From contig CALEPR010000054.1 in assembly GCA_937910665.1 (NCBI GenBank), positions 1 through 62,591 of the forward strand: 62,591 nucleotides of DNA. Direction: 5' to 3'. The position numbers were made by a program, and so were the translations under genes. The notes beneath the pieces were generated by a model, which did not search any database, was not told the DNA's origin, and saw only the letters and a list, made by a program, of their open reading frames with translations. This DNA comes from an uncultured Selenomonadales bacterium (GTDB lineage: Bacteria > Bacillota > Negativicutes > Selenomonadales > Selenomonadaceae). Below are positions 7,794 through 15,457 of this stretch, one piece after another (the stretch's first letter is position 1; each line of letters starts with the position of its first letter).

Positions 7794-8749
7794 AATTCAG
7801 ATTTTGTTGAACGCAAAAATAATTCTGTCAACTGCTCCTGCGGATTTTGTTTTTCATACAAAATTTTATAAACTGCCTGACTTATCGGAAGCTCCACGCC
7901 GGTAATTTTTGAAAGTTCCATTAAAGCCGAAACCGTTTCGACTCCTTCGGCAAGTTTGTCAAATTTTTTTTCCGCAACAAAATTTTCTCCGAAACGTCTG
8001 TTGTTGCTGTAGTCAGAAAATAAAGTTGCTTGATAATCTCCCAAGTGACTCAAGCCGTAAACAGTCATTTTATCGCCGCCAAGCGCGGAAATCAGCCGCG
8101 AAAGTTCAGCCGTTCCCCTCGCCATCAATGCGCCTTTCAAACTTGTAAAATTCAAGCCGTCCAACATTCCTGCCGCGATACCTACAACATTTTTTGCAGC
8201 CGCGCCTATTTCAATTCCAAGCAAATCACTGCCGTAATAAAATCGAATCAGCGGACTTTTAAAAATTTCCACCAGTTCGCGAGTAAAATTTTCATCAGCC
8301 GAAGCCATCACCATGCAGTTTGGAATATTTTTTACAAAGTCTTGAACGTGACCGGGACCAACCCAGACTGCAGAATTTTTATCAAGCACTTCATTAAAGA
8401 CAGTTGTCAATCTTTTTCCTGCACCGCGCTCCAAACCTTTCATCGCGAGGACAAATTTTTTTTCTCCGAAGTCGATTTGTAAATTTTTAATTTCTTCAAG
8501 AAGTCCGCGCAAATTTTGTGCGCCGACAGAAATTAAAATCACGTCCGCAAAATTTATCGCGTCAAAAAGTTTTGTCGTCAACTTCACAGTCGAAGGCAGT
8601 TGCAAATATTCATTTCCGCCGGTTTCAGAAATTTTTTTGAAGTTGGCAGAAGTTGCGCGACCATACAAAGTTACTTCGTGACCAATTTTATCTGCGTACC
8701 AAGCGTGAAAAGTTCCCCAACGCCCGCAACCGATTACAGAAATTTTCAT
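7766..8749 (-). CDS. gpsA: NAD(P)-dependent glycerol-3-phosphate dehydrogenase
   Basis: Makes sn-glycerol-3-phosphate for phospholipids from dihydroxyacetone phosphate. The Rossmann motif is GCGRWGTFHAW, the lysine motif is in AAAKNVVGIAAGMLDGL, and GLSHLGDYQATLFS matches the helical C-terminal domain. At 327 residues the length is normal, but the last residues (ELGVRS) are translated from a hairpin repeat, whose TAG ends the gene. The active-site block VLAMKGLE is a little unlike the classic SATKG. Start ATG follows GGAGG. Confidence 0.9.
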   Translation of the reverse strand: MKISVIGCGRWGTFHAWYADKIGHEVTLYGRATSANFKKISETGGNEYLQLPSTVKLTTKLFDAINFADVILISVGAQNLRGLLEEIKNLQIDFGEKKFVLAMKGLERGAGKRLTTVFNEVLDKNSAVWVGPGHVQDFVKNIPNCMVMASADENFTRELVEIFKSPLIRFYYGSDLLGIEIGAAAKNVVGIAAGMLDGLNFTSLKGALMARGTAELSRLISALGGDKMTVYGLSHLGDYQATLFSDYSNNRRFGENFVAEKKFDKLAEGVETVSALMELSKITGVELPISQAVYKILYEKQNPQEQLTELFLRSTKSEFNEELGVRS

Positions 8750-8769
8750 TCAAAACCTCCAACAAAATT

Positions 8770-10350
8770 TTATACAAGTTGAGCACTGAAATATGCAGGA
8801 GTAAAAACAATTTCCTTCGCTGACATCATCGCATCTGTAACAAAAAGAAGTTCGGAATTATCTTCGTTATGTTCATTGAATTGAATTTTATTGTCAAGTA
8901 AAAATTTGCGTTTAAAGAGCTTTGTGCTGATTAAATTGTTTATGAAATCTCCGCCAAGCAATTTTAATGTAGATACTCCGTCAAATTTCAAAGACTCAGC
9001 TTGTTTTAAATCTTTTAACGGCTTATCTACAGATCGATTAAATCTTTTACCTTCGATTCCGTCAATAGTCAAAAGCCCTCTCGCGTCTTCAAAAATTTTT
9101 TGATTTGAACAAACTATATCTGGGGCACGTTGAATTACATACTGCTCATAATTTAAATAATTTTTAACATCGCCATAGTTGCATTTTTCTTTATAATCAT
9201 TCTCCAAATAAATTGCCAATTCATTGACGACGTTAGGAAATAAAAAGTGTTTAGTTGTCAAAATTAAAACATAATCTCCTGCCGCACATTCCAGTGCCTT
9301 GTTTAATGCCGCAAACTTATTGACATAAAAATTTTTCTTCAAGAAAGTGACTTTGTCGTTTACTACTGCACGACGACAAGCATCACCACTGCCGTCAGTA
9401 CTGTTATCGACAAAAATAATTTCATAATCTTGCAAAAATTGTTTAAATAAACTTTGTGCAGAAATAGCAAGTTTAGAAAGATCATTTTCAATACAAACAA
9501 TGACGCTAAGCAATGGCGCATAGGATTTATTTTTTTCATAATCAACAGGAACTTTTATCCAAGAATCTGGAATAATTGTTTCGCCACCCCAACCGCTGCG
9601 TGCCCAAGGATAAGGCGCGAATACTTTTTTATCAGGATTTTTATTCAGCCACGCACTCCACCATGAAAATGTGCCGTTAGAAATTATGTTATGCTTGCAC
9701 AGACTCATCAGATACAATTCTTCATAGTCATGCTCGCAACCTTCAACAAATTCCACAGGTACATTGAAATGCATATTATTTTTTACCCAATCATGATCAT
9801 CAGAAAAGACAAAAAGCGTCAATTTTGGAAAAGTTTTTTTCAGTTCTTCAGCACAAGAATAGTAGTAAGTGCCGGGAACTGCTCCTGAATGATTTCTGAA
9901 CTTGGGCGTGAGATAATCACCGCGTCTAATGTGGACGGAGACTGCACATTTGCAATTCAAAATTTTTTCACGCCAAGACATGGAATTTTGTTCTAACTCT
10001 TTTTTTAATGTAAATTCTTCTCTGATAACATCTGCAATTTCTTCAAAATATTTTCCACTATGCCAATATCCGTCCAAATAAGTGTTATCTGCAGAGTCAA
10101 GAACTGCAGGGACAAAATCTGTACGCATTTCTTTGACAACATTTAAATTTTTAATTTCGCTCTCAGTAGCAAAATTTTCTTGGATATTAAAATTGCCAAG
10201 TTGATAATAACAGTGGTGAGATTTTTCCCTTTCCTCATTCCAAGTTATATCCAATTTCAATTCTGTGTTTAATCTGCGAGCCAAAGAACGACCGCAAGCA
10301 TACTGAAAAAGCTGATTACCCATGCCGCCAATTAAGCGCATAACTATCAT
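8770..10350 (-). CDS. glycosyltransferase fusion: GT11 alpha-1,2-fucosyltransferase-like plus GT2 domain
   Basis: Residues 1-285 form a GT11 domain that uses GDP-fucose. It has RLIGGMGNQLFQYA, the donor motif HIRRGDY, FSDDHDW and NGTFSWWSAWLN. Residues about 295-510 form a second, GT2/GT-A domain (SVIVCIENDLSKLAISAQSL, DYEIIFVDNSTDGSGD, NKALECAAGDYVLIL). The GT2 metal-binding DxD is not sharp. ATG at 10350 overlaps the manC stop (ATGA) and has GGAGG seven bases upstream; the frame itself opens at 10365. With manC, gmd and fcl in the same gene run, the chain probably adds fucose and a second sugar to a surface glycan. Confidence 0.88.
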   Translation of the reverse strand: MIVMRLIGGMGNQLFQYACGRSLARRLNTELKLDITWNEEREKSHHCYYQLGNFNIQENFATESEIKNLNVVKEMRTDFVPAVLDSADNTYLDGYWHSGKYFEEIADVIREEFTLKKELEQNSMSWREKILNCKCAVSVHIRRGDYLTPKFRNHSGAVPGTYYYSCAEELKKTFPKLTLFVFSDDHDWVKNNMHFNVPVEFVEGCEHDYEELYLMSLCKHNIISNGTFSWWSAWLNKNPDKKVFAPYPWARSGWGGETIIPDSWIKVPVDYEKNKSYAPLLSVIVCIENDLSKLAISAQSLFKQFLQDYEIIFVDNSTDGSGDACRRAVVNDKVTFLKKNFYVNKFAALNKALECAAGDYVLILTTKHFLFPNVVNELAIYLENDYKEKCNYGDVKNYLNYEQYVIQRAPDIVCSNQKIFEDARGLLTIDGIEGKRFNRSVDKPLKDLKQAESLKFDGVSTLKLLGGDFINNLISTKLFKRKFLLDNKIQFNEHNEDNSELLFVTDAMMSAKEIVFTPAYFSAQLV

Positions 10351-11663
10351 AATAAATCCTCCCACAAAATCTTATCTTCAACAGTTATATCTTTTCCAAT
10401 TTGCACTTCAATCAATTTCATTTTTGTCTCGGCAATTACAGTGTGTTTAACTTCGGCAGAAATTTTTATTACGTCACCGACATTCACAAACTTAATTTCG
10501 CCGTCAAGAACAATTTTTCCTTTTCCCTCAATTACAGTCCAAATTTCCTCGCGGCGTTCGTGGCTGTGATAACGCATCCTTGCTCCTGCTTCCAGAAAAA
10601 CTTTTATAGTCAAACTGTCTTCATCTGCGTCAACAACTTGATAAACTCCCCAAGACTTTTCTGCAAATCGAATCGGCTCATGAATTTTTTCTACAAGTGA
10701 CTTCATCAAGGCAGATTGAGTTTTGTCGGCTACCAAAATTCCATCAGCACTGGCAGCTACAACAATATTTTTTAATCCCATCGCAATTATTGGCAAATCA
10801 GTTTCGTTGACGACGTGAGAATTTTCGCAAGTCGAATCAAATTGAACTTTGCCAATAGATTTTTCTCTCATGACATCGGTCAAAGTATTCCATGTGCCGA
10901 CATCTTTCCATTCGCCGAAGTAACGAACAACTTTAATATTTTTTTCATGCTCGGAAACTGCATAGTCAAAGCTGGTGTTGGGAAGTTCGGAATAATTTTT
11001 TAAAAGTTCGGCGTGAGAATCCGTCCGCAAAATTTCGCGCGACTTTTCAAGCAGGTAAGAAAGTTTGCAGGCAAAAACTCCGCCGTTCCAAAGTCCTCCT
11101 CTTTCAATATATTTTTCTGCAGTCGAAACGTCAGGCTTTTCCTTGAACTCCAAAACTTCGCTGATAAAATCTTTTGACGCAGGAATAATGTAACCGTACT
11201 TTTCGCTGGGATAAGTCGGATTTATTCCAAGCAAAATTAAATTAGCCGCCGAAGTTTTTACAAGCTCCGCCATAGTTTTGAAAGTCGAAAAATAATCGTC
11301 CTCAACGTAAGGATCTATCGGACAAATTATAATTTCTTCATCGACCGAAATATTTTTCGCGTCGCGCAGAAAAGCCGCCGTCAAGGCTATCGCAGGAAAC
11401 GTATTTCGCCTGCAAGGCTCGGCAGAAATTTCAACACCTGAATCGATATATTTTTTTATAATTTTTTTCTGCGCTCTAGAAGTCGAAACAGTAATTGAAA
11501 CGTCAGAAAAATTTCTGCGAATCTGTTTAAAAACGCGCTGCAACATCGATTCAAAATTTTCGCCGTCGTCTGAAAAAATTTTTACAAACTGTTTTGACCT
11601 GACATCGTTCGACAGCGGCCACAATCTTTTCCCGCTGCCGCCTGAAAGTAAAATTATCTGCAT
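10347..11663 (-). CDS. manC: mannose-1-phosphate guanylyltransferase (with cupin domain)
   Basis: Makes GDP-mannose, the precursor for the gmd/fcl pathway. The nucleotidyltransferase motif is LLSGGSGKRLWPLSNDVRSK. FKEKPD and ERGGLWNGGVF are typical, and the C-terminal cupin region (RYHSHERREEIWTVIEGKG, residues 360-435) is as in the bifunctional ManC/AlgA type. At 438 residues it is a little short for that type, so isomerase activity is uncertain. It is translationally coupled to the GT11-GT2 gene. A damaged copy of its first bases lies upstream at 12412-12441. Confidence 0.92.
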   Translation of the reverse strand: MQIILLSGGSGKRLWPLSNDVRSKQFVKIFSDDGENFESMLQRVFKQIRRNFSDVSITVSTSRAQKKIIKKYIDSGVEISAEPCRRNTFPAIALTAAFLRDAKNISVDEEIIICPIDPYVEDDYFSTFKTMAELVKTSAANLILLGINPTYPSEKYGYIIPASKDFISEVLEFKEKPDVSTAEKYIERGGLWNGGVFACKLSYLLEKSREILRTDSHAELLKNYSELPNTSFDYAVSEHEKNIKVVRYFGEWKDVGTWNTLTDVMREKSIGKVQFDSTCENSHVVNETDLPIIAMGLKNIVVAASADGILVADKTQSALMKSLVEKIHEPIRFAEKSWGVYQVVDADEDSLTIKVFLEAGARMRYHSHERREEIWTVIEGKGKIVLDGEIKFVNVGDVIKISAEVKHTVIAETKMKLIEVQIGKDITVEDKILWEDLL

Positions 11664-11669
11664 GAAAAA

Positions 11670-12065
11670 TTACCTTTCTTGCAAGTACTCGTAGAACTCG
11701 ACAGGCGAAAGTATCAGCGGATTTTTTATTTCGCTTTCAAGAAAATCTTTGTCGCCTGTCAATAAAATATCGACTTCATTAAAAATTGCGTCGCTCAACA
11801 CGGGAATATCTTTTTTGTCGCGAACTTTTCCTAAAATTTCTGTCGTGCTTGCACACCGCGTAAATGAAAATTTTTCATAAACTCTGTTATAATCTTCAGC
11901 TTTGACCGCCCACTTTTTAGCAACTTTTTCCTTAAATTCTTTTTCGACATAATCTGAAACCAAAAGCTGATGTTTTTTGTCTTTCAAAGAATTTAACAAT
12001 TTTTCAATTTTTCCATCGAAAACTATCGCCGAAATTAAAATATTTGTGTCAAGCATAATTCGCAT
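11670..12065 (-). CDS. PIN-domain toxin (putative ribonuclease)
   Basis: The 131-residue protein has the PIN fold acidic residues: Asp6 in MLDTNILIS, a central Glu (VEKEFKEKV), and Asp92/Asp105 in LSDAIF and LLTGDKDFL. PIN toxins cut RNA, often initiator tRNA or rRNA. Its start overlaps the end of the upstream antitoxin-like gene by 17 bases. The pair is wedged between manC and the methyltransferase and is unrelated to glycan synthesis. Confidence 0.82.
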   Translation of the reverse strand: MRIMLDTNILISAIVFDGKIEKLLNSLKDKKHQLLVSDYVEKEFKEKVAKKWAVKAEDYNRVYEKFSFTRCASTTEILGKVRDKKDIPVLSDAIFNEVDILLTGDKDFLESEIKNPLILSPVEFYEYLQER

Positions 12066-12402
12066 TTTTCATATGCTCCCTGCGGTCATTTGCCAATTCT
12101 TCAATCATTTCTTCTTCGCTTGCCCAAGGAATGTCATCACCAATCAACGCACGAAATTCTGCACAAGTCTGAGAAAATTTTTCAGCTTCTTCGCGACCGC
12201 GTTTTTTCTGTTCTTCAGTTAAAGGTTTTTCTTTTGCAAAAAGTTCGTCAAGCCTGGCAAAAATTTCTTTCTTGCGTCTATCTTCCACATTTGGGGTTAT
12301 GAAATTCTTCTTGAAGTCCTTCACCATTTGCAAAAATTTTTCCATGTACTCATCCGGAATAGTATCAATCACAGCTAAAGTTTCTCGCCTTAACGCCGTC
12401 AT
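12049..12402 (-). CDS. antitoxin-like partner of the PIN toxin
   Basis: A 117-residue, charged, mostly helical protein (KPLTEEQKKRGREEAEKF, then DDIPWASEEEMIEELAND). It lies directly upstream of and overlaps the PIN gene, the usual order for antitoxin then toxin. No DNA-binding family (AbrB, RHH, Phd) is recognised. Start ATG follows GGGAGGTGA, which itself lies in the remnant of the manC 5' end. The antitoxin role is inferred from position. Confidence 0.65.
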   Translation of the reverse strand: MTALRRETLAVIDTIPDEYMEKFLQMVKDFKKNFITPNVEDRRKKEIFARLDELFAKEKPLTEEQKKRGREEAEKFSQTCAEFRALIGDDIPWASEEEMIEELANDRREHMKNANYA

Positions 12403-12411
12403 CTTTTATCA

Positions 12412-12441
12412 CCTCCCGCTGAAAAGTAAAATTATTTGCAT
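12412..12441 (-). repeat. degenerate copy of the manC 5' end flanking the toxin-antitoxin insert
   Basis: On the minus strand the first 18 bases of manC (ATGCARATAATTTTACTT) recur here, followed by a damaged stretch and a stop after ten codons. Together with the intact manC start at 11663 they flank the toxin-antitoxin pair as direct repeats. Confidence 0.65.
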
Positions 12442-12509
12442 TTTTAACACGCTTCCTGCGCTCTTTCACATCCTCAACTAAAAATTTTTTTACTATTTAA
12501 TCAAAAATT

Positions 12510-12842
12510 TTATTTTATTGCAATGACATTTAAGCTCATAAGCCGACCATTTTCAAAGTCCATGTGCGGCAAATAACTCCTGCTGTAATCATCATAATCA
12601 GGCGGTAAAAAATCTCGCCAATCGTAAGTTTTTACATCATGAAAACCAACCTTCTGCAAAAGCTCTGACAAACGCTTAAAGTCAAAAGTCTGATAATGGT
12701 AATCTTCACTGTATTTATGACCGCCATGAAGAAATGACAGCAATTTATTTAAATCCTTTGAAGCCAAGTATTCATCAATTACAGCCTGAAAATCCGGCAC
12801 GGCAATTCTTACCCCCCCCCCTGCTTTAAAACTCTGTACCAT
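12510..12842 (-). CDS. SAM methyltransferase, C-terminal half (out of frame with the N-terminal half)
   Basis: From the G-tract on, the sequence reads VRIAVPDFQAVIDEYL, then HGGHKYSEDYHYQTFDF and ends LMSLNVIAIK. This is the second half of a class I SAM methyltransferase of the kind found in surface-glycan clusters; RIAVPDF is the typical strand after LKxGG. It continues the protein encoded at 12809-13105 but in a different frame. It has no start or ribosome site of its own, so it is made only when the tract length changes. The apparent start inside the overlap is not credible. Confidence 0.75.
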   Translation of the reverse strand: MVQSFKAGGGVRIAVPDFQAVIDEYLASKDLNKLLSFLHGGHKYSEDYHYQTFDFKRLSELLQKVGFHDVKTYDWRDFLPPDYDDYSRSYLPHMDFENGRLMSLNVIAIK

Positions 12843-13105
12843 TCTTTCAGAACTTCGATTTCACCTGCTTGAACATTATCATTGACAATCCCATTTGCAG
12901 TAGAACCCGTGCGAATTTTAGAGCGCGGAATATGTTCCAAAACATGGCAAGCGTAGATTTCATCGATTGAATTATCTTCAAACATTGAGAGGTGAGCCAA
13001 ATCATCTGTCACATAATCGACATGCGGAAATTTCCTCGCATCGAGGTGTTTATAACCTGGCAAAAATCTCTGACCGCAACCAACATGTAATTTCATTTCA
13101 TTCAC
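12809..13105 (-). CDS. SAM methyltransferase, N-terminal half (ends in poly-G tract)
   Basis: The frame carries the SAM-binding motif LHVGCGQRFLPGYKHLD, then motif post-I VDYVTDDL and ACHVLEHIPR. It ends LKQGGG when the tenth G leads into TAA. With 8 or 11 G the frame would run on as KQ-G(n)-VRIAVPDF into the C-terminal half, giving a protein of about 197 residues. The start overlaps the fcl stop (ATGA). Probably transfers a methyl group to a sugar or glycan; the substrate is unknown. Confidence 0.78.
   Translation of the reverse strand: MNEMKLHVGCGQRFLPGYKHLDARKFPHVDYVTDDLAHLSMFEDNSIDEIYACHVLEHIPRSKIRTGSTANGIVNDNVQAGEIEVLKEWYRVLKQGGG
12812..12821 (-). repeat. G10 homopolymer tract inside a methyltransferase gene
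   Basis: Ten C on the plus strand (ten G in the gene). Sequence on both sides encodes one methyltransferase, but the two halves are out of frame at this length. A length of 8 or 11 restores the frame. It is a candidate slippage switch. Confidence 0.85.
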
Positions 13106-14049
13106 CTCTCGATACGAACAGGATTTTTCAAAAAATCTTCATAAGCCAACTTGATACCATCACGCAATTCAGTCTTGTATTTCCAACCCAATTTCTCAGC
13201 TCTAGAAACGTCCATGAGCCTTCTTTGAATCCCATTTGGTTTGGAAGTATCCCACAAAATTTCACCTTTGTATCCAATAATTTCTGCCACAAGCTCGGCA
13301 AGTTCTTTTATAGAAATTTCCTTTCCAGTTCCCGCATTGACAGTTTCATTTTCGCTGTAGGTGTTCATCAAAAATACACAAAGATTTGCTAAATCATCAA
13401 CATACAAAAATTCACGCAAAGGACTCCCATCGCCCCAACAGGTTACCGAAAGTTTATTTTCAATTTTAGCCTCGTGAAAACGTCTGATAAGCGCAGGTAA
13501 GACATGACTATGTTCAGGATGATAATTGTCATTTGCACCATAAAGATTTGTAGGCATAACGGAAATGAAATCCGTTCCATATTGCCTGTTTAGATATTCG
13601 CAATATTTCAATCCTGAAATTTTTGCCAATGAATAGGCTTCATCCAGCGGTTCAAGAGTAGATGTCAACAAATAACTTTCTTTTATAGGTTGCGGAGAAA
13701 ATTGAGGAAAAACGCAAACCGAACCGAGAAACAAAAGTTTTTTACAGCCGTTTTGCCAAGCTGAGTGGATAACATTCATTTCAATCATAATGTTTTGATA
13801 CATAAAATCTGCAGGAGCTTTGGCATTAGCTACAATTCCGCCAACTTTAGCCGCTGCCAAAAAAACATAGTCAGGTTTTTCTTCCGCAAAAAATTTTTCA
13901 ACTTCAGTTTGGCGAGTCAAATCCAATTCAGCGTGTGTACGCTTAATAATATTTTTGTAGCCTTGCTTTTCAAGTTCGCGAACAATAGCCGACCCAACCA
14001 TGCCTCTGTGTCCTGCGACATAAATTTTTGCATCTTTTTCCATTTTCAT
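13102..14049 (-). CDS. fcl: GDP-L-fucose synthase, copy 1
   Basis: Turns GDP-4-keto-6-deoxymannose into GDP-L-fucose (3,5-epimerase and 4-reductase). The Rossmann motif is YVAGHRGMVGSAIVRE, the catalytic Ser/Tyr/Lys are in LGSVCVFPQF and EAYSLAKISGLKYCE, and PTNLYGANDNYHPE is conserved. At 315 residues it is full length. The first 70 residues are almost the same as in copy 2, while the rest differ more, which suggests gene conversion. The stop overlaps the methyltransferase start. Confidence 0.92.
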   Translation of the reverse strand: MKMEKDAKIYVAGHRGMVGSAIVRELEKQGYKNIIKRTHAELDLTRQTEVEKFFAEEKPDYVFLAAAKVGGIVANAKAPADFMYQNIMIEMNVIHSAWQNGCKKLLFLGSVCVFPQFSPQPIKESYLLTSTLEPLDEAYSLAKISGLKYCEYLNRQYGTDFISVMPTNLYGANDNYHPEHSHVLPALIRRFHEAKIENKLSVTCWGDGSPLREFLYVDDLANLCVFLMNTYSENETVNAGTGKEISIKELAELVAEIIGYKGEILWDTSKPNGIQRRLMDVSRAEKLGWKYKTELRDGIKLAYEDFLKNPVRIER

Positions 14050-14098
14050 AACCTCAATTTCTAAGACAGAATTTTCAAATCGACTGCGGATACTTGAA

Positions 14099-14137
14099 AA
14101 ATTCCTATCTTCAAAATTGAAGTTTGATTAGGAATTT
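14099..14137 (-). terminator. hairpin between C-methyltransferase and fcl copy 1
   Basis: Arms AAATTCCTA and TAGGAATTT enclose CTTCAAAATTGAAG. On the minus strand the stem is followed by TTTTT. It could be a terminator or attenuator in the middle of the glycan operon. The outer arms resemble the hairpin repeats described elsewhere. Confidence 0.55.
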
Positions 14138-14143
14138 AATTTA

Positions 14144-15457
14144 TCAACCTTCCTGCAAGTCGATTGCCTCAATTCCCAAAATCTCAATTTCCGGCAGAGG
14201 AAAAATAAATTTGCCACCATTTTCTAAAAATTTTCTTTCGCGTTTCAAAATATTTTCTTTGAAATGCCAAGGCAACACAAAATAATAATCCGGCTTTAAC
14301 TTTCTGCCTTCATCTTCGGAAATTATGGGAATATTTGTACCCGGAGTAAACGAACCGAATTTATCTTCATTCACCTCCACGATACAAGAAATTTGTTCTG
14401 TAGTTATGTCGCAATACTGAAGTAAAACATTTCCTTTTGTACTTGCGCCATATCCCAAAACTTTTAAATTTTTCTTTGCCAAATCATCAAGCAAAGTTTT
14501 GATTTTTTCGCGGTGAATCTGAGCTCTTTTTGCAAAGTTCAAATATGGTTTATCAGTAGATAAGCCGAGAACTTTTTCTTCATTTAAAAGAGCGTCGATA
14601 CTTTCGTGATTTACTTCATAAATCGCCTCCTTCTTGCATGCAGTTACTGCAAAACTTCCGCCGTTAATGTCGTTAAGCTCGACATTTAATATTTTCAAAC
14701 CGGCTTCTTCCAGTATGTTCTTGACGACTTGCAAGGAATAAAATTCCAAATGTTCGTGACAAATGGTGTCATATGAAAGATTTTTTAACATAGTCGGCAT
14801 ATAACTTTGTTCAAAATGCCAAATGCCGTCGTCAGCCAAAATGGACTCAACATCTTTTGCAAAAGTCAGCGGACTTTCCAAGTCATAGAACATTGCAATA
14901 GACGTAACAATTTTAGCTTTCAAATCTCCGCAGTGTTTGCGAAAAACTTCAGCCGAAAAAAATTCAGGTACGCGAACAATGTCTTCAGTGTAATACTTTT
15001 TAAATTTTTCTGACGTGGGGTCGATACCGATTTTTTTACAAGGCACTGAGTAAGATTTTAAAGATGTCGCGTCGTTTGAGCCAATATCCAAAACCAAATC
15101 TTTCGGTGTCAAACCTACAAACTTTTCAAGCCGAAGAACTTTATTTTGCAAGTGTCTAACCATGCTGGAATTTAAGCCGGAACGATAACCGTAATTGCTG
15201 CCGTACATTTCACTTAAACTGTACGACTGTTTGAGTTGTAATAAATGACAATCTTCACAAAAAACTAAATCTAAATTGCCTTTATCAACATGAGAATCTG
15301 TATCTTTCGGAAAAACGCCGGTTAAATACTGCTCGCCGAGATTGAAAACTTCCGCAAGATGTTCTGAACCACAAAACCTGCAACAAGTAATTTCTTCGTA
15401 CGGCTTTTGTGAACTGTCTGCGTTTGCACTTTTTGGCGTATGTATCTGTTTGTGCAA
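14144..15457 (-). CDS. sugar C-methyltransferase (Methyltransf_13/14 type)
   Basis: The layout is that of NDP-hexose C-3 methyltransferases. An N-terminal zinc-finger region has CCRFCGSEHL and CEDCHLLQL, a SAM domain has VLDIGSNDATSL, and the C-terminal domain has GYGASTKGNVLLQYC. Such enzymes make branched-chain deoxysugars from 4-keto intermediates. The apparent TTG start at 15457 lies right behind a ten-base C tract and has no ribosome site. With a tract of 8 or 11 C the frame joins that of fcl copy 2, so the protein may be made only as a fusion or after slippage. It is otherwise complete (437 residues). Confidence 0.87.
   Translation of the reverse strand: MHKQIHTPKSANADSSQKPYEEITCCRFCGSEHLAEVFNLGEQYLTGVFPKDTDSHVDKGNLDLVFCEDCHLLQLKQSYSLSEMYGSNYGYRSGLNSSMVRHLQNKVLRLEKFVGLTPKDLVLDIGSNDATSLKSYSVPCKKIGIDPTSEKFKKYYTEDIVRVPEFFSAEVFRKHCGDLKAKIVTSIAMFYDLESPLTFAKDVESILADDGIWHFEQSYMPTMLKNLSYDTICHEHLEFYSLQVVKNILEEAGLKILNVELNDINGGSFAVTACKKEAIYEVNHESIDALLNEEKVLGLSTDKPYLNFAKRAQIHREKIKTLLDDLAKKNLKVLGYGASTKGNVLLQYCDITTEQISCIVEVNEDKFGSFTPGTNIPIISEDEGRKLKPDYYFVLPWHFKENILKRERKFLENGGKFIFPLPEIEILGIEAIDLQEG

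Noticed and set aside
8770..10365. Two separate glycosyltransferase genes
   Set aside because: The frame is continuous without stop between the GT11 and GT2 parts; there is no internal ribosome site at the joint.
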